Origin: a virus
Strand: one strand, 5' to 3'
Length of the DNA stretch: 64,000 nucleotides
IMG/VR virus record: IMGVR_UViG_3300044634_002329
Span: 1 to 64,000 of that record
The notes beneath the pieces are model-generated. The model worked only from the letters and a program-made list of their open reading frames with translations, was not told the DNA's origin and searched no databases. A program made the translations under genes and the position numbers. Positions 1 to 7,203 of this stretch are shown piece after piece. How positions within the stretch are numbered: position 1 is the stretch's first letter; every line of letters starts with the position of its first letter.

Positions 1-328
1 CTTCGTAGGTATCAAAATAAAACTCAATTTTTTCTTCACCATATACAGTAATATAGAATGCATTTTTTTTATTCATATGAACTACTGAAGCATAAAATTT
101 ATACTTCTCTCTGAACCATCTAAATGCCGACTGCCAAGTTGGTGCGAGACATTCATAATCATAATACTCACATTTTTCTTGTGATATGAATAGTTCATCA
201 GCATCAACATTATCATTCCAATGTATGAAGAGTTTACCATCATCATAAAATGCACCAAAACAAGGTTCATCAAAACCCAATGCTTTCATTCTTAAAGCCA
301 AATCATACGGTATAAATTCTTTTTCCAT
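1..328 (-). CDS. Conserved hypothetical protein, 3' end outside window
   Basis: The reading frame starts at ATG 328 and runs off the left edge, so only about 109 N-terminal residues are visible. It begins MEKEFIPYDLALRMKALGFD and later has an FRWFREKY motif. I recall this combination as a small conserved protein common in Bacteroidota and their phages, with no known function. It contains several acidic and aromatic residues and no membrane segment. It lies 2 nt downstream of a small membrane gene in a tightly packed minus-strand series, which suggests co-transcription. Confidence 0.75.
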   Translation of the reverse strand, partial: MEKEFIPYDLALRMKALGFDEPCFGAFYDDGKLFIHWNDNVDADELFISQEKCEYYDYECLAPTWQSAFRWFREKYKFYASVVHMNKKNAFYITVYGEEKIEFYFDTYE

Positions 329-330
329 AA

Positions 331-465
331 CTATTTATTTTTCCATTCTTTCCATGTGTCAAAGTCCTTGAGCTTTTCAAGGTCTTTTTGCCAATGAATT
401 AAATTTTGTTTATATCCAATCCACATAACAAATCCGCCTACTGTAAATCCTAATATGAATCCCAT
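331..465 (-). CDS. Small membrane protein, 44 aa
   Basis: The 44-residue frame starts MGFILGFTVGGFVMWIGYKQ, a single hydrophobic N-terminal helix, followed by a charged tail rich in Lys, Asp and Trp. The predicted topology is a single-pass inner-membrane peptide. It overlaps or abuts its neighbours (next gene ends at 467), as expected of a real gene in this packed block. Function unknown. Confidence 0.6.
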   Translation of the reverse strand: MGFILGFTVGGFVMWIGYKQNLIHWQKDLEKLKDFDTWKEWKNK

Positions 466-466
466 T

Positions 467-739
467 TTACTTCTTTTTAGGTTTTTCCCAATACTTGATT
501 AGTACTTGAATAGTATCTCCTACTTTATACTTATTGTAAGTATCAATATCTACCCAAGAACATTCAGTAGAAGTAGGAGTTTGAAAATATAATATTGGGG
601 GATTTCCAGATCTACCTGCTACAGGATCCGTTTTCATACTAATAACATAAGTCTTTACTTGAGTTTCATAAACTTGTTTAGGTTCTTCATGACACCCAAA
701 TAACATGAGTGTAAGAGCTATTAAAATAAACTGTTTCAT
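467..739 (-). CDS. Putative lipoprotein, 90 aa
   Basis: The N-terminus MKQFILIALTLMLFGCHEEP is a classic lipoprotein signal: a basic start, a hydrophobic core, and an LFGC lipobox with Cys16 as the likely lipidated residue. The mature part is about 74 residues and ends in a Lys-rich tail. A phage-encoded lipoprotein in an early-type gene block could act in the host envelope, for example in superinfection exclusion, but that is inference. No known domain is recognised. Confidence 0.7.
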   Translation of the reverse strand: MKQFILIALTLMLFGCHEEPKQVYETQVKTYVISMKTDPVAGRSGNPPILYFQTPTSTECSWVDIDTYNKYKVGDTIQVLIKYWEKPKKK

Positions 740-740
740 G

Positions 741-980
741 TTACTTAATTTTATCTAGTGGATAACTGTTTAGGATTGATAGTTTGTCTACATATGGAAA
801 ACTACCATTATCTGTTAAGTCTGCTCTTTCACTTGCTATATGCAATGCAGCCTCTACATGAAGTTTAGCAAATTTTTGCAATGCTTTGATTAATCTTCCT
901 TCACTATAGTCTTGGTCAGCATAATGGTCTGAATCATTTTTGTAATTCTGAAGAAATTCTTCTGCTGTTGGAACACTCAT
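741..980 (-). CDS. Hypothetical protein, 79 aa
   Basis: A soluble, mostly helical 79-residue protein starting MSVPTAEEFLQNYKNDSDHY. Its first bases overlap the stop of the upstream gene by 4 nt (977..980, ATGA-type coupling), which suggests translational coupling. The sequence FLQNY at the N-terminus followed by a helix with HVEAALHIASE resembles short Bacteroidota phage proteins of unknown role. No function can be assigned. Confidence 0.6.
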   Translation of the reverse strand: MSVPTAEEFLQNYKNDSDHYADQDYSEGRLIKALQKFAKLHVEAALHIASERADLTDNGSFPYVDKLSILNSYPLDKIK

Positions 981-1333
981 AATAATTTGGTTTTAAGTTT
1001 AATAATTTGTTTTCTACTGAGCTTAAAACTAGATGTCTTAGCAAAGACTTCTACTTCATTCTCAAAAGGAACATACTTAACAGAAGTGTTTCCTACATAA
1101 GAATTAACAGTCTTCTCAGTACTGATTACATTTAACAATTGTTCTAAGAAGTAATCTGTTTCTGCTTTATTTCCCAGGACTAAATAAGTAGCATGGAAAT
1201 ATACTTTGTAAGTACCTTCAGAGTTTTGTATAACTCTTTCAATCCTCAACTCTTGCTTTCTATTTTTGTAAATAGTTTGTCCTACTACATCTACTGAAAA
1301 ACATAGTAGGATAATTAGTAATAAGTTTTTCAT
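977..1333 (-). CDS. Putative secreted protein, 118 aa
   Basis: The first 18 or so residues (MKNLLLIILLCFSVDVVGQ) form a signal peptide with a likely cleavage site after VVG. The mature protein is about 100 residues with a basic C-terminus. It is coupled to both neighbours through 4-nt overlaps. Export suggests an action in the host periplasm or envelope. No domain is recognised. Confidence 0.6.
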   Translation of the reverse strand: MKNLLLIILLCFSVDVVGQTIYKNRKQELRIERVIQNSEGTYKVYFHATYLVLGNKAETDYFLEQLLNVISTEKTVNSYVGNTSVKYVPFENEVEVFAKTSSFKLSRKQIIKLKTKLL

Positions 1334-1566
1334 GCTTTCTTTTTAAATTGTTCAAATAATCCATCAATTATACTTCCATCAATCATAATGTTAACTTTAT
1401 TTGCATATTGTCCAATAATTGTATAAACTAATTCACCTACTTCTTCTTCACTATAACTCTTTTCAGCTTGATATTTAGCACCTGCAATAAATGAAGATTT
1501 TGAAACAACAATTCCATTACACATATCTAAAAATCTTTCAGCAGCTTCTTCTAATTCTGTCTTCAT
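1330..1566 (-). CDS. Hypothetical protein, 78 aa
   Basis: A 78-residue soluble protein containing FIAGAKYQAEKSYSEEEV, a pattern I know from many short Bacteroidota phage proteins in which an AGxxYQxE segment precedes an acidic helix. It overlaps both neighbours by 4 nt. Function unknown. Confidence 0.55.
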   Translation of the reverse strand: MKTELEEAAERFLDMCNGIVVSKSSFIAGAKYQAEKSYSEEEVGELVYTIIGQYANKVNIMIDGSIIDGLFEQFKKKA

Positions 1567-1796
1567 TTGCTTGAATTATTATACATGACTTCAAAATAGT
1601 TTCTCTTGTCCTTGTTAGGATGCTTAGACCAGTCACCTATCTTTTTCTCCAAATGCTCTACCTGAGCTTCTTTAATAGGAGTAGTTTGAACAGCAGTTAC
1701 TATTCTAAATGTAAAGTAACCTATCAATGCTCCTAATATAATTCCTATTAACAGCCCACCCAGGAACTGCTTATCATCATGTTGTTCTTTTTTCAT
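1563..1796 (-). CDS. Small membrane protein, 77 aa
   Basis: I chose ATG 1796 (MKKEQHDD) over a longer frame because it overlaps the TGA stop of the upstream gene in an ATGA junction. Residues about 10-33 (FLGGLLIGIILGALIGYFTF) form one Gly-rich transmembrane helix. The remaining 45 residues are charged and probably form a helix. It is a single-pass membrane protein of unknown function. Confidence 0.55.
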   Translation of the reverse strand: MKKEQHDDKQFLGGLLIGIILGALIGYFTFRIVTAVQTTPIKEAQVEHLEKKIGDWSKHPNKDKRNYFEVMYNNSSK

Positions 1797-2239
1797 AATA
1801 CTTTTTTTAATATTAAACATCCTTCAGCATCAAGTTTAGGAAACACATCCCAACCACCTGGTGCTAAATCAGCAGGTATTTTATCCATGACTACCTCAAC
1901 ATCAATTTCTGTTGGTTGTTCAAGCAAGTTTTTTACTATTTGAGATGGTTTCATTTTTCCACTAAAAGCAATAGCATAAGATATGTCTGATAAAGTAAAC
2001 AACTTGTCTTTATTCAACTCCATTGCTTTGTTGAAGCCATTAATAAATGCAAGTTTTCTAAATAAAGATTGTTCATTACTCCAATCATCACCTGATGGAT
2101 AATTTTCTTCAGCCAACTTCTCAACATCAACTACTCCAAATATCTCATTACAGTTTTGTATGGATAATCTTCTAGGATTAGGTAAGTTATCACCATCTAA
2201 GATATAACCATTATCTGTTTTAATTAATTTTCCTCTCAT
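1793..2239 (-). CDS. Hypothetical protein, 148 aa
   Basis: A soluble 148-residue protein starting MRGKLIKTDNGYILDGDN. It carries AEENYPSGDDWSNEQSLFRK, which resembles a family of short conserved Bacteroidota and phage proteins of unknown function that begin with a small beta segment. The C-terminus LILKKVL overlaps the next start by 4 nt, and the start overlaps the upstream stop by 4 nt. No catalytic motif is visible. Confidence 0.6.
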   Translation of the reverse strand: MRGKLIKTDNGYILDGDNLPNPRRLSIQNCNEIFGVVDVEKLAEENYPSGDDWSNEQSLFRKLAFINGFNKAMELNKDKLFTLSDISYAIAFSGKMKPSQIVKNLLEQPTEIDVEVVMDKIPADLAPGGWDVFPKLDAEGCLILKKVL

Positions 2240-2535
2240 GATATAAATATTTTAAGTGTTTTACCATCATCTTGAAACTCAGCATCAACAACTGTAAAAT
2301 CTCCTGTTTTTTTATACATTGTCAAGACTCTCCCTATAGGGTGACTATTACTTGCATGATTAATTACTTCTAATCTTGTAATGTTAGTCAAGTCTAACTG
2401 TTGCTGTTGCACTTTTGATTGTTTCAACTTTAAAAATTTGTCAATGGCATCACTTTCATTCTCAAAAATGTACCAAGCATCTTCACCACATTCTCTAGCC
2501 CACTCAATGAACTCTTCTAATAATTCTCTTTCCAT
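2236..2535 (-). CDS. Hypothetical protein, 99 aa
   Basis: I placed the start at ATG 2535 (MERELLEEFIEWAREC) because it falls directly after the stop of the upstream gene. The longer frame has an improbable Lys/Gln-rich extension. The N-terminal half is an acidic helix and the C-terminal half has the look of a small beta domain (RVLTMYKKTGDF). Function unknown. Confidence 0.55.
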   Translation of the reverse strand: MERELLEEFIEWARECGEDAWYIFENESDAIDKFLKLKQSKVQQQQLDLTNITRLEVINHASNSHPIGRVLTMYKKTGDFTVVDAEFQDDGKTLKIFIS

Positions 2536-2536
2536 C

Positions 2537-2767
2537 TTATTTTGAATTAAATTTTTCTTGATAATAGTCTTCTGATGCAATTTCTGTAACTTTTGACATC
2601 GGATCACTTTTTTCTAACCAATTTACTTTGCCATCTAAAAACGCATCCTTTATCTGTTGCTTTTCTAATTCTTTTGCTTGTTCTAATAAAGAATGCCAAG
2701 TAAACTTATCTTTATCACTATTCCACAATTGTTCAAATAACCACTCTGTTGCTGTTTTTTCTGCCAT
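2537..2767 (-). CDS. Hypothetical protein, 76 aa
   Basis: A 76-residue soluble helical protein beginning MAEKTATEWLFEQLWNSDKD and containing LLEQAKELEKQQI. This layout (TATEWL, short linker, QAKxMEKQQI) is typical of small conserved proteins in Bacteroidota phages. No function is known. It sits 1-3 nt from its neighbours. Confidence 0.6.
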   Translation of the reverse strand: MAEKTATEWLFEQLWNSDKDKFTWHSLLEQAKELEKQQIKDAFLDGKVNWLEKSDPMSKVTEIASEDYYQEKFNSK

Positions 2768-2770
2768 AAC

Positions 2771-3019
2771 TTAATATTCAAGGTTAATATTATATCCATT
2801 TAAAATACTACGGATTTCTTCTCTTAGTTTGTCCGCCACTTCTATTTCTGCATTAGTAGAAGGTTCATTATGTGTAACAAGACTAGCGTTGTATTTAACA
2901 ATACTTCTTAGCTTTTGGTCTAAATCCCACATAGCTAACTTCCATTTGTAACCATCTAATGCAGTTCTTGCATCATCTCCTTCTTCTTGAGAGTCAAATT
3001 TTAAAATTATTTCTGCCAT
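2771..3019 (-). CDS. Hypothetical protein, 82 aa
   Basis: The real start is most likely ATG 3019 (MAEIILKFDSQEEGDDARTA). A longer frame reaching 3112 would read through the tRNA-like gene upstream. The DSQEEGDDARTALDGY stretch followed by WDLDQKLRSIVKY resembles a small family seen next to replication genes in other Bacteroidota phages. Function is unknown to me. Confidence 0.6.
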   Translation of the reverse strand: MAEIILKFDSQEEGDDARTALDGYKWKLAMWDLDQKLRSIVKYNASLVTHNEPSTNAEIEVADKLREEIRSILNGYNINLEY

Positions 3020-3038
3020 AATTATTTTTTTTAATTTG

Positions 3039-3126
3039 TGAACAAGGCAAGACTTGAACTTGCAATTGGAGAGATAAATGATTCCACCCTTAGATATCTC
3101 TTGTGTCTTCATTCCACCACTTGTTC
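3039..3126 (-). tRNA. tRNA-Leu-like gene with abnormal anticodon arm
   Basis: Read on the minus strand, the gene has a perfect 7-bp acceptor stem (GAACAAG with CTTGTTC), discriminator A, and a D-arm start TGGTGGAATGAAGACAC like that of class II leucine tRNAs. It also has a normal T arm with a GCAAG/CTTGC stem and loop TTCAAGT. Total length is 88 nt, normal for tRNA-Leu. The middle does not fold into a 5-bp/7-nt anticodon arm. The only strong pairing is AGAGATA with TATCTCT around an 18-nt loop, so the anticodon is not readable. It lies between two small genes in an otherwise packed block. Confidence 0.55.
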
Positions 3127-3129
3127 TAC

Positions 3130-3324
3130 CTACTTCTTTCTATGATTTTCAAAATACTCAATAAAGAAACCTGCGGCAACAATTAAGTTCATACCACAGG
3201 AGGCAATAATTTCCACAATATCTTCATAGACTGAGGTCATCAAATGAATGTGACCAATAGTCCAGAAAGGAATAGCCAGATTTTGACTTATCCAAACAGT
3301 AAGATATTTCAGGAATCTTTTCAT
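3130..3324 (-). CDS. Small membrane protein, 64 aa
   Basis: A 64-residue protein with two hydrophobic stretches, about residues 7-25 and 33-54 (IIASCGMNLIVAAGFFIEYF), ending in a basic HRKK tail. Its ATG follows the upstream TAA directly. It could be a two-helix membrane protein. Role unknown. Confidence 0.5.
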   Translation of the reverse strand: MKRFLKYLTVWISQNLAIPFWTIGHIHLMTSVYEDIVEIIASCGMNLIVAAGFFIEYFENHRKK

Positions 3325-3477
3325 TTAGTCACCTTCTTCATTGTTGACTTTTTTAGTTTTACTTACAAGTTTAGACTTAACAAGTTCTTTGTAATACAAC
3401 TTGTTAAACTTCTCTAACCTTTCAGCAATCTTCTTATTTACTGTCTGATTGCTCTTTTCTTTCTCTTTCTCTTTCAT
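3325..3477 (-). CDS. Small basic protein, 50 aa
   Basis: A 50-residue frame, Lys/Glu-rich, starting MKEKEKEKSNQTVNKKIAER and ending in EEGD. Its TAA abuts the next ATG. It overlaps the upstream small gene by about 44 nt in another frame, which lowers certainty that both are real. Confidence 0.4.
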   Translation of the reverse strand: MKEKEKEKSNQTVNKKIAERLEKFNKLYYKELVKSKLVSKTKKVNNEEGD

Positions 3478-3598
3478 ACTCTTTCCAGTGATAAATATTC
3501 AACTCTTCCATATGCTTTAGGTCTGCAATAGTAAGACCTTCCGGTATGCCATCATTTTCTTGCATTACACGGTTATAAAGTTCTTTTACTCTTCCCAT
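3434..3598 (-). CDS. Small hypothetical protein, 54 aa
   Basis: A 54-residue frame starting MGRVKELYNRVMQENDGIPE with LTIADLKHMEELN in the middle. It overlaps the 3' end of the upstream regulator gene by 13 nt. The regular amphipathic helices make it a plausible gene, although its C-terminal 15 residues share DNA with the next frame. Function unknown. Confidence 0.45.
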   Translation of the reverse strand: MGRVKELYNRVMQENDGIPEGLTIADLKHMEELNIYHWKEYERERERKEQSDSK

Positions 3599-4020
3599 AA
3601 TTTAATATACTTTTCAAGCATGTGCTTAATTGTTGTTCTGATATCATCATGACCTAAAACATCTCTTATGGTTTTGAGTTTTCTACCAAGCTTATCATCA
3701 AAGTGAAGAATAACGGTATGTTTTCTATGAATTTTCTTATCCTTGACTGTATTAAAATCAAATGGGAACATTTGAGCATATACATACACGTTTTGTTGGT
3801 ATAATTTATCATCTTTGAACCGAATAGGTAATCTTTTAGCATAAGTAATTGTAGATCTTTTCATTCCAGTTAGTTTATCTACTGTATGTTCAGAGAGATT
3901 AAATTTATGACATAAAATGCCAAGTAAATAACTTCTTTGATCAACTAGATATCTTTTTCTAGATTTAAAATCTAAAGCCACTAGAGCTTCAATCACATCT
4001 TCTTTAGTATAATCCTCCAT
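3586..4020 (-). CDS. Putative DNA-binding regulator, 144 aa
   Basis: Residues about 35-65 (HKFNLSEHTVDKLTGMKRST) read like a helix-turn-helix: a helix, a short turn, then a recognition helix ending in KR. The C-terminal third (VILHFDDKLGRKLKTIRDVL) has the beta-strand plus two-helix pattern of ribbon-helix-helix proteins. It is likely a transcription regulator. It is the first gene after a hairpin terminator at 4029..4056, so it starts a new transcription unit. Start ATG 4020. No close family is named with confidence. Confidence 0.55.
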   Translation of the reverse strand: MEDYTKEDVIEALVALDFKSRKRYLVDQRSYLLGILCHKFNLSEHTVDKLTGMKRSTITYAKRLPIRFKDDKLYQQNVYVYAQMFPFDFNTVKDKKIHRKHTVILHFDDKLGRKLKTIRDVLGHDDIRTTIKHMLEKYIKLWEE

Positions 4021-4028
4021 AAGACATT

Positions 4029-4056
4029 AAAAGGGCCCGTGAGAGCCCTATTTTTA
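4029..4056 (-). terminator. Hairpin terminator after the VWA gene
   Basis: On the minus strand, AGGGC and GCCCT pair around an 8-nt loop and are followed by a T run. The hairpin sits directly past the stop of the VWA gene and before the regulator gene. Confidence 0.6.
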
Positions 4057-5418
4057 GTTTATAATCTCTTCACCAGATTCAGAATAAGCAACAACATTGT
4101 TATCATAATCAACATGAACTTGTTTACCATGAGTAGCAATACAAAGATTTTTCAACTGGTTGTTTTGTTCCATAAGACAGATTGCATTTACTTTGTAAGG
4201 AAACTTATCTGAATCAATAGAATCTTCTCCATCATTGATTATTAAAATCTCTGGTTTTTCTTCAGACAAATCAATATCTAAGTTATGAAGTGTTTTCTTT
4301 TTGATATCTGCAGCTACCTTTTCAACCATAGCACCAACTCTAGTTGTACCACCATCTGGATCATTAGAAAATGTTTGCCAGAATTTTAGTACAGTTTCTC
4401 TATCATGAATATGTTGAAAATGCATTTGATCAGGACTACATACAAAATAACTAAAGAAAACTTCAGCTTCTCCTCTCATAACATATTTAAATCTGTCAAT
4501 AAGAATAGCATTAACCCAATCTTGTTTTTCTTGTTCATCCATACTTCCAGAAAAGTCTAACAAAATAATAATCTTTTGCTTTTGTTCTTTTCTATCCACT
4601 GGTACATTGACAACAAGATCTTTAGTCAAAAGCTTGACATCAAAATTAGGAAATAATTTCTGATATAGATCAATATTTGCTATTTGAGCATAATCTCTCA
4701 TCATCTTTTTTGCATAGATGTCAGAATTACTAACTATTTTTTCATCAATTTCCTTTTCAACTTTGAATTGAGAACCTAACTCTCCAATAATAGAAATGTT
4801 GTTCATGATGGACATTTTTCTATTTTTACTGTGTTCATTAAGTTCTAGTTGTTCATTGATACTAGGATCCATGTACATTTCTCTGTCAAAATTTAATTGA
4901 GCTTTTTGAATCATTTCTTGATCAACATCATCAGAATCTTCTCTGTCCTGTTTCTCAGCTTCTCTAGACATTTGCTTATAAATAGCAATAGCTTGATCTA
5001 AAGGAGTAAATCCAGGAATAAAAGTCTCATAAATTGAATCATACAATGCTTTTTTAGCAGACAATTGTTCTTTTACATCATCAGCAAGATTCTCAAAGTC
5101 TGCATATTCATCTATAAAATAATTCTTGTCACCAATCATTTTAAAGTAGCATACTCTTGCAAGTTCTTTGATCTGATCTACAGCACTTTGTCTCCAGATA
5201 TTAGCTTTAGATTCAATATCTCTTTTACTAGGTGTTGTATAGTTTTCTGGATCTCTAACAATTAAATCATCATCATTCTCCAAAGGGTCATTAAAATATG
5301 AACCCCAATAATCCCAAGAACCTCCATAAGAATAACTACTATAGCCCTTTTTAGAGCCATAGTAGTTTGTTTTCTTACTAGAGGAACGTCCTTTACCATA
5401 TGAACTGTATCCAATCAT
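4054..5418 (-). CDS. VWA-domain protein with complete MIDAS
   Basis: A 454-residue protein. Residues 1-45 are a Tyr/Gly/Ser-rich low-complexity segment and residues 60-270 are mostly helical. The C-terminal VWA domain has a full metal-ion-dependent adhesion site: DFSGS at 288-292, GGTTR near 356-360 and INDGED with Asp396. Proteins of this type partner with MoxR-family AAA+ ATPases. The upstream gene, 2 nt away, is such an ATPase, so the two very likely form one complex that remodels or activates a target. Start ATG 5418. The target cannot be read from sequence. A VWA with an intact MIDAS is unusual cargo for this phage group as far as I know. Confidence 0.85.
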   Translation of the reverse strand: MIGYSSYGKGRSSSKKTNYYGSKKGYSSYSYGGSWDYWGSYFNDPLENDDDLIVRDPENYTTPSKRDIESKANIWRQSAVDQIKELARVCYFKMIGDKNYFIDEYADFENLADDVKEQLSAKKALYDSIYETFIPGFTPLDQAIAIYKQMSREAEKQDREDSDDVDQEMIQKAQLNFDREMYMDPSINEQLELNEHSKNRKMSIMNNISIIGELGSQFKVEKEIDEKIVSNSDIYAKKMMRDYAQIANIDLYQKLFPNFDVKLLTKDLVVNVPVDRKEQKQKIIILLDFSGSMDEQEKQDWVNAILIDRFKYVMRGEAEVFFSYFVCSPDQMHFQHIHDRETVLKFWQTFSNDPDGGTTRVGAMVEKVAADIKKKTLHNLDIDLSEEKPEILIINDGEDSIDSDKFPYKVNAICLMEQNNQLKNLCIATHGKQVHVDYDNNVVAYSESGEEIIN

Positions 5419-5420
5419 AA

Positions 5421-6473
5421 TTAATCATTAATCATTGTTGTAGCAATCATTGCTTTTTTAGCTAAAGCTTTAAATCTTCCATCATGTTCATTTAACAATC
5501 TTGTGTGATTATCAATTAAATCATCTGAAACTTTCAAAGACTTAACTTTTTTAAGCATGTTTTCATACTCAACCAAAGTTTCATTAAAACTTGTAAGTTC
5601 TGTTTGATTACTCAAAGGATTCAAGTCAAGCAACTGATAGTGATCTTGCATTAATCCTGCAAGGTTTCTCAATGTTGCTGCAGCTTCATACTTCTTCAAA
5701 CCTTCTGCTACCAAACTTGGTTTCTTTGCAAATTCTGCAATGAATCCCAAAGATTCAGGACCACATTTATCAAATACAGTGTATGCAGTAATTGCAACAC
5801 GTGGACTGATAACAATACCATTCTTTGCATACTCTTGCAAAATGAATGGAATTACTGGGTCAATTTCACCAAATCTTTCAGTTAGCAATTTGTTGTAAGC
5901 AATATCAGTATAGTTATCCCATACCACATTCAACTCCAATGGGAATCTTTCCATCAAAGCTTTCAAAGACATGTTCTTAGAGAACTCATCTCTTGTACGG
6001 TTAGTACAACAAACAATGAACTTTGTTTGAATTGGGAAAACTTGTGTACCATTTCTGAATACTCCAGAAGACAAGATATCCTTCAACTGCTCCAAGATGA
6101 AATCTGGTGCATCAAACATCTCTTCAAAGATAACATACTCATGATTCATGAAGCTGTTTTCTACAAGATACTCAATCTTACCAGTTTGATTAAATGTTGG
6201 AATATCCAAACCACCAAATAAACGGTCAGTAGTCATACCAGTACCCATAGTAATTACATAAGGGTTGATACCATTCTCTGTAAAGAAAGACATGGTCATT
6301 TCTGATTTACCATGTCCACCAGGACCATAAAGTACAATGTTTTTTTCAGTTGCCAAGCCAATTTCTAAAATCTGTGCTGTCTTTTCCATGAATACAAAAC
6401 TTTCCATTGCTGGAGTTGTAGCATTGGCAAAAAATTCATTGTTCTCTGTTGATTTTTGTGTTCCTTTTTCCAT
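5421..6473 (-). CDS. MoxR-like AAA+ ATPase
   Basis: A 350-residue AAA+ protein with Walker A GPGGHGKS (50-57), Walker B YVIFEEMFDA (Glu117-Glu118) and sensor 1 CCTNRT (Asn158). A likely arginine finger is in MERFPLE (Arg176). The size and motif spacing fit MoxR/RavA-like ATPases, which act as chaperone-like machines with VWA partners. It is followed after 2 nt by a VWA-MIDAS gene, the classic arrangement. Walker B has Glu-Glu in place of the usual Asp-Glu, as in several MoxR relatives. An alternative is a CbbQ/NorQ-type ATPase, which also pairs with a VWA protein. Confidence 0.85.
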   Translation of the reverse strand: MEKGTQKSTENNEFFANATTPAMESFVFMEKTAQILEIGLATEKNIVLYGPGGHGKSEMTMSFFTENGINPYVITMGTGMTTDRLFGGLDIPTFNQTGKIEYLVENSFMNHEYVIFEEMFDAPDFILEQLKDILSSGVFRNGTQVFPIQTKFIVCCTNRTRDEFSKNMSLKALMERFPLELNVVWDNYTDIAYNKLLTERFGEIDPVIPFILQEYAKNGIVISPRVAITAYTVFDKCGPESLGFIAEFAKKPSLVAEGLKKYEAAATLRNLAGLMQDHYQLLDLNPLSNQTELTSFNETLVEYENMLKKVKSLKVSDDLIDNHTRLLNEHDGRFKALAKKAMIATTMIND

Positions 6474-6533
6474 TTTTTTTAATTTTTAATTTTAATTAAT
6501 TGTTTTTTTTTGATACAGTTTATTAAACTAACC

Positions 6534-6887
6534 TTATTCTTCAGACTCTCCTTCTTCAGGATTTATTTTTCTTTTCAACTCTTCTAGTAAATTTTTTAAC
6601 CCACCATTGTTCATTTCAGATGCAACTTTATTTGCTCCTGCATGTGCTCCATATTGAAACATCATGTAAACAAGTTCATTTGCATGTAAAGCTCCTTTAC
6701 TTATGTTTACAAAAGCATCAGTATGAGTTTCACAATTTTCATGAGATTGTTTTACAATTTCAATTAACTCATCACTTCTTTCTTCTGTGATACCTAAACA
6801 AGCATCCATTTTTGATGATTCATCATCTAAGATAAAGACACGAAGATTTGGGTTTCCTTTAGTAGAAACCTCATTGGTTGTTCCCAT
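6534..6887 (-). CDS. Conserved hypothetical protein, paralogue of 12857..13195
   Basis: A 117-residue soluble helical protein. The core LGITEERSDELIEIV and the later HANELVYMMFQYG match, in order and spacing, LGITNERAEELAKAC and HMNEVTMVFFMFH of the gene at 12857..13195, so the two are paralogues. The C-terminus is acidic (PEEGESEE). It is placed directly upstream of the MoxR-VWA pair, separated by about 60 nt of T-rich DNA. Function unknown. I recall relatives in other crAss-like phages. Confidence 0.65.
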   Translation of the reverse strand: MGTTNEVSTKGNPNLRVFILDDESSKMDACLGITEERSDELIEIVKQSHENCETHTDAFVNISKGALHANELVYMMFQYGAHAGANKVASEMNNGGLKNLLEELKRKINPEEGESEE

Positions 6888-6942
6888 AATATTTGGATTT
6901 AAATAAATAATTACAGCTTTTCAGCTTATAAATTATATACAA

Positions 6943-7203
6943 TTAAATACTGAATTCTTCTACTTCAGTATTTGTTATTACTTCTTTTACTATTTCAACA
7001 GGTTTAAATCTATCTGAATCATAAAATTCATATGGAAATGAATCTTCTCCAATTTGTACTTCTTTTAATAATACTCCCATTTTATTACCTTGTATAGCCA
7101 TTCTGACTAATCTTACAACAGTATATTCTTTACCTTCAATGATCCATTGATCACTTGGTATTTCTTTAGGTTTATTACTAGAATTAATACAAACTACTTT
7201 CAT
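6943..7203 (-). CDS. Small beta-rich protein, 86 aa
   Basis: An 86-residue protein starting MKVVCINSSNKPKEIPSDQW, then EGKEYTVVRLVRMAIQGNKM. This strand-rich pattern with a central GKEYTV is common in short phage proteins of unknown function. Its start overlaps the stop of the ClpS-like gene by 4 nt, so it is probably translationally coupled to it. Confidence 0.6.
   Translation of the reverse strand: MKVVCINSSNKPKEIPSDQWIIEGKEYTVVRLVRMAIQGNKMGVLLKEVQIGEDSFPYEFYDSDRFKPVEIVKEVITNTEVEEFSI

Noticed and set aside
3020-3112. N-terminal extension of the gene at 2771..3019
   Set aside because: It would translate the acceptor and T arm of the tRNA-like gene; the internal start MAEIILKF is a better start.
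3039-3126. Amber suppressor tRNA (CTA visible in the anticodon region)
   Set aside because: The CTA triplet cannot be placed in a 7-nt loop closed by a 5-bp stem, and TAG is used as a normal stop (for example the portal gene), so stop-codon recoding is not supported.
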